Shown: positions 6,119 through 12,776, numbered from the stretch's first letter. The stretch is 12,776 nt of DNA from Rikenellaceae bacterium (GCA_003513895.1 DOSU01000115.1:1-12776); one strand, 5' to 3'. The notes: generated by a model from the letters alone, not told the origin. Made by a program: numbers and translations.

Positions 6119-8338
6119 TTATTTATGAATAGTTACCATTGCTCTCAATAAGGATGCTGCCCACCAAAAAATATTATGTTTGACAATTGCTTGTCGCATT
6201 TGTACCATTCTCAGTTGTTGCTCTTCTATCGGCATTTCCAATGCTAATTTTATTGCGTCTGCCATCTTGTCTATATCATACGGATTTACAATTATTGCTT
6301 CCTGAAGCTCATGAGTTGCACCTGCAAAACAACTTAGGATAAGAGATCCGTCATTATGATTTCTTGAAGCCACAAATTCCTTCGCTACAAGGTTCATTCC
6401 GTCATGCAGGGATGTAACCATGCAAAAATCTGCGGAAGAATAGTAAGGATTAATTTCCTTGTGGCTGTGATGCCGTTTTAATAATAATATTGCTTTCCAG
6501 TTTTTTGTTTTGAAACGCAAATTAATTCGGTATGCTTCATTTTCAACAGCACTCATCATATCAGAAAAGCTTTTAAGGAAAGTACGGCTTGGTGCACCAA
6601 TTTGCACAAAAGTAAATTTACCGACAAACGATGGATTTTTTTCCAAGAACCGCTCAATGGCAAGAAATTTCTCTATAATACCTTTTGTATAATCAATCCT
6701 GTCTACACCTATTCCCATATATTGTGCAATGATGCCATGTTCGTCAAGCAGTTGGGATGGTTTTGATTTCGGTAAATTATTTTCAAAATCTTTTAATGTG
6801 AATGCAATGCTAATAGGAAATGGTTTGATAAGAGTTGTATGTGCACCTATTTTCACAGAGAAATTATCCCATTGAACCCTTGATTCAAGTACATTATTGA
6901 CTGTTTCAAGAAAATGATTACAATGGTATTGAGTATGAAACCCGATTAAGTCTGCTCCGAGCATTCCTTGCAGTATTTCTCTCTGCCAGGGACAAATTCC
7001 AAATGATTCGGAATTTGGCCAAGGGATGTGCCAAAAAATAGCAACCTTTGCTCTTGGTTTTTCTTTTTTGACCATCTCAGGTAAAAGCGCAAAATGATAA
7101 TCCTGTATTAAAATAAATGGAGAGTCCTCATTTTTTGTTTCCTCAATTATGACTTTAGCAAAATTTTCATTTACCTTTTTGTAATAATGCCAATCCTCTA
7201 TTCTAAATATTGGACGTGTATGAGCGATAAGGCACAATGGATAAATGCCTTCATTAGAAAATCCATAGTAAAAATGGTCTTCTTCCTCTTTTGTAAGCCA
7301 TATTCTTTTCAAAGTATATTTTGGTTCATCGGGGGGGACTTGGATTTTATCACTTTTGTCGACGGTCTCTTTATCAGCATTCCCTGTTCCTGATGCAATC
7401 CACAATCCGCTACATGCTTTCAATATAGGCTCCATCGCTGTAACCATACCACTTGCAGGCATGATGCAATTAATTTGTTTGCCTTCTCGAATGTGCATAT
7501 ATGGCTCACGATTGGAAACAACTATCAATTTTTTGTTCTGCAAAAGATTTTCTATTTCTACTTTCAGCCGCTCGGGTGTCCAGATAGATTCTGCACTTGT
7601 TCTTAAACGTGCTTCTTCATCCGCGGTGGCTTTGGCTTCGTGCATTGCCTTTGCAATACCCACAATCTCTTTATGCAATGGGGCTAGGAATTTTGCAGGC
7701 GGTTGTTTCTTTAGCAGTTCAATATTTCCGATGCGTGCTGCTTTTACCCAATCCACAATTTTATTGATGGGGCTAAAAATTTCCCATCGAATTATGAGAA
7801 CAGTAACAAGCGATACTAACAATGCCTGAATAAACCACCTGATAAAATTCCGAAACCAAATACTGCCGCTGATATTATCTATGTATTCAGCGTCTGTGTA
7901 TATAATAATTGCATTGTTTGATATTTCTTCCCTTTTTATCGGCTTGATATATTGATATATGTTTTTCCCTCCCACAGAAATGAAAGTTCCGAGCGTAGTG
8001 TCTGCGGCTATTGATTGAGAAATATAGTCGAGCGAGGAATTAATTAAATTACGAGATGAATTGTTGCATATTATGTTATCGTTGCTGTAATAAATTGCCA
8101 TGCCAAGCAAATTGTACTTATTGTTGATGCTGTCCACAAAATGCTCAAAGTTTTCCTTATTAATTTTCTCGTAAAATGTATTGTCTTGAAATATTTCTTC
8201 AGCAACCTGCGTAGCCCGTATTTCAAGTTCGCTGTTTAGTTTAGACCTTTCTGATGAAATCTGATAAACAGTAAAACCGAATGCCACTAGTCCGACAGCA
8301 ATTATAATTGAAAATATAAGTGCAATGTTCAATCGCAT
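6119..8338 (-). CDS. otsA: Membrane-anchored trehalose-6-phosphate synthase with sensor/HAMP-like N-terminus
   Basis: OtsA makes trehalose 6-phosphate from UDP-glucose and glucose 6-phosphate. The E. coli enzyme has about 474 aa; this one has 739. Residues 1-25 are a membrane helix, 26-163 a probable periplasmic domain, about 166-184 a second helix, and 188-250 a HAMP-like linker with 'SPINKIVDWVKAARIGN'. The GT20 domain follows (about 268-739): VVSNREP (273-279), QDYHFALLPEM (412-422), FWHIPWPNSESFG (435-447, catalytic-type His437), GVDRIDYTKG (544-553, with Arg547 and Lys552 for phosphate binding), DGMNLVAKE (646-654) and GSLILSCFAGATHELQ (664-679). All the key donor and acceptor residues I can align are present. 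The N-terminal loop is PASGM rather than the GGL of E. coli. The start ATG overlaps the end of otsB by 10 bp, so the two were translationally coupled. The sensor-like half suggests control by an external or membrane signal (inference). Confidence 0.92.
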   Translation of the reverse strand: MRLNIALIFSIIIAVGLVAFGFTVYQISSERSKLNSELEIRATQVAEEIFQDNTFYEKINKENFEHFVDSINNKYNLLGMAIYYSNDNIICNNSSRNLINSSLDYISQSIAADTTLGTFISVGGKNIYQYIKPIKREEISNNAIIIYTDAEYIDNISGSIWFRNFIRWFIQALLVSLVTVLIIRWEIFSPINKIVDWVKAARIGNIELLKKQPPAKFLAPLHKEIVGIAKAMHEAKATADEEARLRTSAESIWTPERLKVEIENLLQNKKLIVVSNREPYMHIREGKQINCIMPASGMVTAMEPILKACSGLWIASGTGNADKETVDKSDKIQVPPDEPKYTLKRIWLTKEEEDHFYYGFSNEGIYPLCLIAHTRPIFRIEDWHYYKKVNENFAKVIIEETKNEDSPFILIQDYHFALLPEMVKKEKPRAKVAIFWHIPWPNSESFGICPWQREILQGMLGADLIGFHTQYHCNHFLETVNNVLESRVQWDNFSVKIGAHTTLIKPFPISIAFTLKDFENNLPKSKPSQLLDEHGIIAQYMGIGVDRIDYTKGIIEKFLAIERFLEKNPSFVGKFTFVQIGAPSRTFLKSFSDMMSAVENEAYRINLRFKTKNWKAILLLKRHHSHKEINPYYSSADFCMVTSLHDGMNLVAKEFVASRNHNDGSLILSCFAGATHELQEAIIVNPYDIDKMADAIKLALEMPIEEQQLRMVQMRQAIVKHNIFWWAASLLRAMVTIHK

Positions 8339-9003
8339 AATGATAATTGTTTTAATAATATAATAACATCTTTTACATTGTTGAGTTTGTGTTTTGCCAA
8401 GGTCGTTGTATTGCCAATTTTAATAGTTTCTGCATTTGGTTGGTCTAAAAGAAACTCAAACATTTCTTCATCTGTCGCATCATCTCCTATTGATAAAATA
8501 TAATCATAATTGTTTTGCTCGATCATTTTTATTATCGCTTTCCCTTTGCTAATTTCTTTTGATATTATTTCAATACTTTTATTTCCATCTAATATTTTTA
8601 AGTTGTAGAATTGAATATAGTTTTCTTCTAATATACGGATTATTTCTCTTGACCGTAAATACCCGGATTCTGAATCTGCATATCTATAATCCCAGTTTAA
8701 AGAAAACTGTTTTTCTTCTACAAATGATTTAGGACATGTTAAAGTAATCTGATTCAAAATTGGTAGGACTTTATTTTTCCATAAATCGTTATCAATTGTT
8801 TGTTTCTTCCATTTTCCATTTATTTTGAACATTGCTCCATGTTCGGCAATAAGAACTATTGGCAGATGGCCTAGCAATTTGTCAATATCCTGATATATCC
8901 TGCCAGAGATGATAATTACTTTTGTTTTTGGATTGTTCTCTAACTTTATAAGAATATCTATCAATTCCTCAGATGGTATTGCTTTTTCAGGTACTGGTGA
9001 AAT
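8329..9003 (-). pseudogene. otsB: otsB, trehalose-6-phosphate phosphatase lacking its 5' end
   Basis: OtsB removes phosphate from trehalose 6-phosphate to give trehalose and belongs to the HAD phosphatases. The open frame keeps HAD motif II (IIISGR), the cap region with 'FSLNWDYRYAD', the lysine motif (SKGKAI) and motif IV (GDDATDEEMFE). Recognisable OtsB sequence reaches upstream to about 9003 (ISPVPEKAIPSEE...), before the first usable start, a TTG at 8964. The DxDGT motif I, which carries the nucleophile aspartate and should lie just before this point, is missing, and an IS3 fragment begins there instead. Without that aspartate the product cannot be a normal phosphatase. Its 3' end overlaps otsA by 10 bp. 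From the TTG it would be 211 aa, against about 240-270 for intact relatives. Confidence 0.85.
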
Positions 9004-9004
9004 G

Positions 9005-9677
9005 ACTAGTCCTAAAATATGGCTACGGGTTAAAAATTAATTTATGCTACATTTTCAAAAACCATATTTGGTGTTTTATACCCTAAAGATAGGTGAAGTC
9101 TTTTATTGTTATATAGTTTGATGGCACTTTTTGCAGCTTGTTTGGCATGTTTTGTATTGAAGAAGCACTGATCCAGGTAAAATTCATCTTTCAGTATGCC
9201 ATTGACACGTTCAGCGACGGCATTTTCATAACAATGCTTTTCCTCGGTCATACTGATCTTGATCTTTCTTTTTAGCAATTCATTTGTGTACTGATTGCTG
9301 CAATACTGTATGCCACGGTCTGAGTGATGGATGAGTCCTGCCTTTGGCTTGGCTTTCCAAAGAGCTTTCTGGAGGGCACGTTGACAGCCGACAAGTTCGA
9401 GTGAATCACTCAGGTCATGACCTATTATCTTTCTTGAATACAAGTCAGTTATCATCGCTAGATAGCAAAACCCTTTTATGGTCCTGATATATGTTATATC
9501 CGACACCCACACCTGATTAGGAGCCGATATCTCCATGTCCTTTATCAAATTGTTGTACTTATGGAAACGATGGTATGAATCGGTTGTCTTGCATGTTGCT
9601 TTCTTGCGTTTTACCAGCATATCATGCTCGCGAAGAATGTCGAACAACTTGTCTCTGCCAATCTTCAGGACGGGTCA
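9005..9677 (-). mobile_element. IS3-family insertion sequence remnant
   Basis: The fragment carries the 3' two thirds of an IS3-type orfB plus about 35 bp after its stop, up to the otsB junction near 9004. orfA, the start of orfB and the far terminal repeat are gone; at the other side the transposase frame stops abruptly near 9674, ten bases before palindrome 6. I could not identify terminal inverted repeats or a target-site duplication, so the exact ends are estimates. It is immobile on its own. Its arrival explains the loss of the otsB 5' end, and a later deletion or recombination must have removed the rest. Confidence 0.75.
9042..9674 (-). pseudogene. IS3-family transposase OrfB, N-terminally truncated
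   Basis: The frame encodes the rve-type DDE integrase core. With the first possible start (TTG at 9647) it has 201 residues: first Asp in WVSDITYI (residue 50), second in HHSDRGIQY (110), Glu in NAVAER (146), with the family's 35 residues between the second and third. The typical orfB has about 270-290 aa with an N-terminal helix-turn-helix-like region ending in a 'PRIGxRKL' motif; here the homology begins at its trace (KIGRDKLFDIL) and an in-frame TGA sits just upstream at 9675. The catalytic triad is complete but the N-terminus and the partner OrfA are lost, so I call it a remnant. Confidence 0.85.
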
Positions 9678-9684
9678 TAATAAA

Positions 9685-9818
9685 CGATAACGGTAAATTG
9701 TATGAGTAGTGGCAGGTTGCGTGGTAGTTTCCTGTCAAACCGATACGCAGTTTAAGCGGGCTACAAACCTTGATATTTAGCACTTTCCCTGCCATTAATT
9801 ATACAAAATGTTGGGTGC
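9685..9818. repeat. attC-like imperfect palindrome (element 6)
   Basis: A 134 bp element begins CGATAACGGTAAATTGTATG and ends ATACAAAATGTTGGGTGC. The right terminus GTTGGGT fits GTTRRRY. The arms pair as AATTGTATGAG / AATTATACAAAAT and GTGGCAGG / CCTGCCATT. The centre has CCTGTCAAACC and GCTACAAACCTT (9760-9771), the latter identical over 12 nt to element 4. It follows the permease gene stop by 20 bp and abuts the IS remnant. Confidence 0.72.
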
Positions 9819-9838
9819 TGGCCTTTTTTACATAATCA

Positions 9839-10606
9839 TTATAGTCGCTTTTTATAAACTCGCAAGGCAAAGATATAAGCAACAACCATTATTCCTATAC
9901 ACCATGCAAGAGCTATCCAGATATCGTTACCTACTGGCTGATTATTGAGTAATGCTCGTATTGCATTTACTATTGATGTTACAGGCTGGTTTTCGGCAAA
10001 AACTCGGACTACTTTTGGCATTGTATTGGTCGGTACAAACGCAGAACTGATAAAAGGTAAAAGATGAATTACAAAAGCAAATGCACCTGCGCTATCTGCT
10101 GATTTTGCGGAAAGGCCCGCAATTACAGCTATCCATGTCATGGAAAGGGTAAACAAACCAAGAATACCAACTACGGCAAGCCAAGGCAATACTCCTGCAG
10201 GTGAATGGAATCCCATAATGAAGGCAATAAGAATGATTATGGTAACCGAAATTGCATTAGATACTAACGAGACAAGCACATGCCCCCATAGTGCAGCCGA
10301 ACGGGCAATCGGCATAGAGTGGAAACGCTCAAAGATACCACGTTGCTTATCCAGAAGCAATCGATAAGATACGTAGCCGATACCATTAGCAATGGTCATC
10401 AGAAGAATGCCTGGCAACAGGTAATTCACATAATTATCTGTACCTATTTGAATTGCTCCACCTAATACGAAAACGAAAAGTAGCATAATCGCAATTGGCG
10501 AGATGGTGACTGTCATGATTGTATCCAAGCTACGAAATATATGGCGCATGGAACGACCAAACATAACACCCATATCTATGAAAAAATATGTTTTTATAGT
10601 TTCCAT
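9839..10606 (-). CDS. ABC-2 type permease, DrrB-like
   Basis: This is the membrane subunit of an ABC-2 exporter of the daunorubicin-resistance (DrrAB) type, pairing with the ATPase encoded just upstream. From the ATG at 10606 it is 255 aa. It has about six membrane helices, starting near residues 30-50, with the last near 229-248. The cytoplasmic loop 'DKQRGIFERFHSMPIARS' (87-104) contacts the ATPase in this family. The C-terminal half shows 'SSAFVPTNTMP' and 'FAENQPVTSIVNAIRALL' (203-220), which is nearly the DrrB signature. An in-frame start 25 codons earlier would lie within the ATPase gene and lacks a ribosome site; the chosen start has an AAGGAGG nine bases upstream and lies 1 nt after the ATPase stop. 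The exported compound is unknown; lipophilic drugs or lipid-like molecules are usual. Confidence 0.9.
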   Translation of the reverse strand: METIKTYFFIDMGVMFGRSMRHIFRSLDTIMTVTISPIAIMLLFVFVLGGAIQIGTDNYVNYLLPGILLMTIANGIGYVSYRLLLDKQRGIFERFHSMPIARSAALWGHVLVSLVSNAISVTIIILIAFIMGFHSPAGVLPWLAVVGILGLFTLSMTWIAVIAGLSAKSADSAGAFAFVIHLLPFISSAFVPTNTMPKVVRVFAENQPVTSIVNAIRALLNNQPVGNDIWIALAWCIGIMVVAYIFALRVYKKRL

Positions 10607-10607
10607 T

Positions 10608-11375
10608 TTAGTTTTCCTCCTTTTTTGCAACAACTGCAAGAAAAATATCTTCCAGAGTCGGTTGTTTTTCAATATATTCAATTTTTACAGGTGGGCATAG
10701 TTTTTTAAGCTCTGCGAGAGTGCCATTTACGATAATCTGGCCTTTATGAAGAATGGCAATTCTGTCGGCGAGTTGTTCTGCTTCATCCAAATATTGCGTG
10801 GTAAGAAAAATCGTTGTGCCATTAACTGCAAGTTCTTTAATAAAGTTCCAAACCTCTATGCGAGCCTCGGGGTCAAGACCTGTGGTTGGCTCGTCAAGGA
10901 AAAGAAGCGGAGATTTTCCAACAAGGCTCATGGCAATGTCAAGTCTGCGACGCATTCCACCTGAATAAGTAGAGACCCTGCGGTCGGCAGCATCAATTAA
11001 ATCGAAACGATTAAGTAGTTCATCTGCAACCTTATTAGGATTATTGAGATGCCGAAGTTTGGCAATCATTATGAGGTTTTCCCTTCCAGTTAATATTTCG
11101 TCAACTGCTGCAAATTGCCCTGTTAAACTAATTGACTGTCTGACATTTTCAGGATTTGAAATAACATCAAAACCGTTTACGATGGCAGTTCCACTATCTT
11201 GTTTTAACAGTGTAGTGAGGATTTTAACTATCGTTGTTTTTCCTGCACCATTAGAGCCAAGCAGTGCGAAAATACTGCCTGTTTTTACTTCAAAATCTAC
11301 TCCTTCCAATACTTTGACGTTTTTATAGGATTTTATCAGATTTTGTACTGATATTGCTATTTCATTATGTATCAT
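10608..11375 (-). CDS. ABC transporter ATP-binding protein, DrrA-like
   Basis: This is the ATPase subunit powering the neighbouring permease. From the ATG at 11375 it has 255 aa: Walker A GSNGAGKTT (40-48), Q-loop TGQF (Gln87), signature YSGGMRRRLD (137-146), Walker B LLFLDEPTTGLD (157-168). The switch position is Gln194 in 'TTQYLDEAEQLADRIA' instead of the usual histidine. That substitution, and the C-terminal 'QPTLEDIFLAVV', are characteristic of the DrrA/daunorubicin-resistance subfamily, so I regard it as normal for the group. A start two codons earlier (11381) is only 2 nt from the ribosome site, whereas 11375 has the ideal 8 nt spacing. The gene is 14 bp downstream of the regulator's stop codon and 1 nt from the permease start, giving a tight operon. 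Confidence 0.93.
   Translation of the reverse strand: MIHNEIAISVQNLIKSYKNVKVLEGVDFEVKTGSIFALLGSNGAGKTTIVKILTTLLKQDSGTAIVNGFDVISNPENVRQSISLTGQFAAVDEILTGRENLIMIAKLRHLNNPNKVADELLNRFDLIDAADRRVSTYSGGMRRRLDIAMSLVGKSPLLFLDEPTTGLDPEARIEVWNFIKELAVNGTTIFLTTQYLDEAEQLADRIAILHKGQIIVNGTLAELKKLCPPVKIEYIEKQPTLEDIFLAVVAKKEEN
10616..10622 (-). promoter_or_regulatory. Strong Shine-Dalgarno AAGGAGG before the permease
   Basis: The minus strand reads AAGGAGG here, inside the last codons of the ATPase, nine bases before the permease ATG at 10606. It decides the permease start. Such a full anti-16S match is unusual for this window, where most other starts have none. Confidence 0.8.
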
Positions 11376-11383
11376 TTTCATTT

Positions 11384-11391
11384 CCTCCTTT
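11384..11391 (-). promoter_or_regulatory. Strong Shine-Dalgarno AAAGGAGG before the ATPase
   Basis: The minus strand reads AAAGGAGG, overlapping the stop codon of the regulator gene (TAA at 11392-11390). It is eight bases before the ATG at 11375 and supports that start over the one at 11381. It couples translation of the ATPase to the end of the regulator. Confidence 0.8.
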
Positions 11392-12292
11392 ATTCAGATA
11401 ATAATGTTATCCCTGTTAGATTTGCCAGATTGTTTTTCAAAAAGGCATAGGTTATTTTATCGGCTTTACAGTCAATAAACTCAACCTGTTTCATTTTCTT
11501 GTTATTTTTAAAGAAGGTATTAATTAATGTAGCATTTTGAAATTTAACTTTTTTAAATCCACAATTTTCAAAGGAACAATTTTCCAATGTGCCTTCGAAG
11601 ATAATATCGCCAAAATATGTATCAGTAAATGTGGTACGATTCCACAAAGCATTTGTAATTGTATTTTTCTCTAAACCACCTGATTTAACTTTAGCTCCTG
11701 TAAAATCGGCACCTGTAAAGTTGCAATTTATTATATAACTCCCGATAAATTCAGTTTCTTTCAGTGAACAATTATTGAATTGATTATTAGCCAAATTCGA
11801 TTTCTGTATAAGACTTTTACTGATGTCGGAGTTTGAGAAGTCGCATTTATCAACATTATTGTTTTTTAGCAGAAGTCCCGACATTTCCGAACCAATAAAC
11901 TGACAATTCTGCATATTTGACGAACTGAACTTTTCGTGTAGGTTCTTCAACCCTGAAAAATCGCTATCCACCAAATTCAACTTTGACATATCCCAACTAA
12001 GATTTTTCTTTTGTTTTTCGGTAGACAATTTAGTGGATTGATTTTCCAATGATTCATTGGATGACATTTCGGTAACAGAGGATTGGAAATTATCTGAAAA
12101 ATAGTTAAGGTCAACACTAAGAATTTCAGCCAGACGATTAAAAGTTGTGATATCTGGCATTGATTCTCCACGTTCCCATTTACCAACTGCCTGAGAACTA
12201 ATAAATAGTTGTTGAGCAAGCTCTGCTTGAGAAAGATTTATTCTCTTTCGTGCTTTGGCAATCTTATTGCCAATTTTTTTTGTTTCTAACAT
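11390..12292 (-). CDS. XRE-family regulator with C-terminal pentapeptide repeats
   Basis: This 300-aa protein has an N-terminal XRE helix-turn-helix (about 7-65; 'LSQAELAQQLFISSQAVGKW' then 'ERGESMPDITTFNRLAEIL'), a polar linker (66-98), and a long C-terminal stretch (about 100-295) of pentapeptide-like repeats with recurrent A/C-D/N-F-x-x units such as CDFSNSDISKS, CNFTGADFTGA and CSFENCGFKKVKF. Pentapeptide repeats form a right-handed beta-helix that can mimic nucleic acid or serve in protein contacts. It is the first gene of the exporter operon, so it most likely controls that operon, perhaps through its own promoter (inference). What the repeat half senses is unknown. The ATG at 12292 lies 29 bp from a Bacteroidota-type -7 box and has no Shine-Dalgarno, in contrast to the two downstream genes. 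Confidence 0.9.
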   Translation of the reverse strand: MLETKKIGNKIAKARKRINLSQAELAQQLFISSQAVGKWERGESMPDITTFNRLAEILSVDLNYFSDNFQSSVTEMSSNESLENQSTKLSTEKQKKNLSWDMSKLNLVDSDFSGLKNLHEKFSSSNMQNCQFIGSEMSGLLLKNNNVDKCDFSNSDISKSLIQKSNLANNQFNNCSLKETEFIGSYIINCNFTGADFTGAKVKSGGLEKNTITNALWNRTTFTDTYFGDIIFEGTLENCSFENCGFKKVKFQNATLINTFFKNNKKMKQVEFIDCKADKITYAFLKNNLANLTGITLLSE

Positions 12293-12320
12293 AAATGCAA
12301 TTTTAAAATTTATGATGAAA

Positions 12321-12352
12321 CAAAGGTATTTTGATATATGTCCTGAATCAAA
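12321..12352 (-). promoter_or_regulatory. Bacteroidota-type promoter of the regulator-exporter operon
   Basis: On the minus strand TTTG (12352-12349) is followed by 20 nt and then TACCTTTG (12328-12321), an exact match to the Bacteroidota primary sigma consensus (TTTG, 19-21 nt, TAnnTTTG). The -7 box ends 28 nt before the ATG at 12292. No comparably good promoter was found before the other genes. Confidence 0.75.
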
Positions 12353-12501
12353 AAAAAACAGTTACTTTTAGTTGTAATCAAGCTACATTTGGTTGTTTTC
12401 TGAAACTATTAGTAGTATAATTGGTGTTCTAATCCTTTTTGTTCTTCAATAGGAATTTTCAAGTTAGAAAAGAACCATCATCGGAGCTCTTTTAGGCTTA
12501 C

Positions 12502-12653
12502 ACCCAACGTTCGGAACTATATGTAGTTGGGGATTGAGGGCTGCTTTCCTGTCGAACCCCGATGCCGTTGTTGCGGGCTAAGGGCTTTGTTGTCCGCACC
12601 GAATCGAAGATCCGCGGAGCGAAACCCCAATTGACACATAGTTTATGTTAGCG
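12502..12653. repeat. attC-like imperfect palindrome (element 7)
   Basis: At 152 bp this is the longest member. It begins ACCCAACGTTCGGAACTATA and ends ACATAGTTTATGTTAGCG. The left terminus ACCCAAC fits RYYYAAC. The arms pair as ACTATATGTAGTTGGGG with CCCCAATTGACACATAGT. The left end AACGTTCGG is the same as in element 4. The centre has TTTCCTGTCGAACC and an extra GC-rich insert (CGAAGATCCGCGGAGCG). It begins 6 bp after the stop of the DUF3795 gene. Confidence 0.72.
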
Positions 12654-12659
12654 TGCGTT

Positions 12660-12776
12660 TTAATCAATTTCTTTTTTACAATTTAAACAAATATCTCTGT
12701 GAACACACAATCCAAAACCACACTCTGTGCAAGTCCAGCGAATCTCTTCATTTTTCAGAAAATAGTTAAAGCCGTG
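12660..12776 (-). CDS. DUF3795-like cysteine-rich protein, C-terminal end only
   Basis: Only the last 38 codons and the stop (TAA at 12662-12660) lie in the window; the frame is open to the right edge. The fragment has three Cys/His pairs, with 'RWTCTECGFGLCVHRDICLN' followed by CKK. This arrangement, a CxxC then CxH then CxxC with 'W.C..CG...CVHR..CLNC', is how DUF3795 proteins end. These are small Bacteroidota and Firmicutes proteins with a putative zinc-binding ribbon and no known function. The stop lies 6 bp from element 7, as with other genes in the window. Confidence 0.6.
   Translation of the reverse strand, partial: HGFNYFLKNEEIRWTCTECGFGLCVHRDICLNCKKEID

Noticed and set aside
7356..7829. 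Plus-strand open frame of 157 codons inside otsA
   Set aside because: It is antisense to the conserved GT20 coding region and has no domain match; a shadow frame.
10608..11375. Missing H-loop histidine in the ABC ATPase as a sign of inactivity
   Set aside because: Glutamine at this position in TTQYLDEA is normal for the DrrA subfamily.
11977..12219. Second minus-strand frame of 80 codons inside the XRE regulator
   Set aside because: It lies wholly within the helix-turn-helix and linker coding region in another phase and has no family resemblance.
1488..12653. CRISPR array as an explanation for the recurrent repeats
   Set aside because: The repeats are 60-150 bp, kilobases apart with genes between, and differ in sequence; there are no short regular spacers or cas genes.

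Overview
This AT-rich window comes from a member of the Bacteroidota. The evidence is a textbook Bacteroidota promoter (TTTG, 20 nt, TAnnTTTG) in front of the regulator at 12292, a general lack of Shine-Dalgarno sequences before most genes, protein families typical of that phylum (long S41 peptidase, RhuM/Fic, DUF998, IS3-type orfB), and an intergenic palindrome family. Genus cannot be told from the sequence.

Every supported gene lies on the minus strand, and most genes or small operons are followed directly by a 130-150 bp imperfect palindrome that begins with ...AAC and ends with GTT... Right to left, the order is: DUF3795 protein (partial) | palindrome | XRE/pentapeptide regulator + ABC ATPase + ABC permease | palindrome | IS3 remnant, headless otsB, membrane-anchored otsA, a 159 bp unassigned stretch | palindrome | stand-alone E2-type acyltransferase | palindrome | secreted S41 peptidase | palindrome | DUF998 membrane protein | palindrome | RhuM-Fic fusion | short palindrome | RsgA GTPase and a DUF4440/SnoaL-like protein (partial). 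One gene or operon per palindrome, one orientation, unrelated functions and almost no other intergenic DNA is what an integron cassette array without its integrase (CALIN) looks like. The palindromes match the attC consensus only partly, so a different Bacteroidota mobile or recombinogenic repeat is also possible.

Region 1-5783 holds mostly single-gene units with accessory functions: a GTPase paralogue, a putative toxin-like Fic protein, a membrane protein, a secreted peptidase and an acyltransferase. Region 6119-9674 is a trehalose unit: otsB overlaps otsA, but otsB has lost the HAD motif I that carries the catalytic aspartate, just where an IS3 fragment begins. The IS fragment is itself cut at its other end, next to a palindrome. 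otsA is intact and carries an N-terminal two-helix membrane sensor/HAMP-like module before the GT20 domain.

Region 9839-12292 is a three-gene drug-efflux-type operon (regulator, DrrA-like ATPase, DrrB-like permease). Its internal ribosome sites are strong AAGGAGG sequences that overlap the upstream stop codons, unlike the rest of the window. This suggests acquisition from a Firmicutes-like donor, with a native Bacteroidota promoter now driving it.
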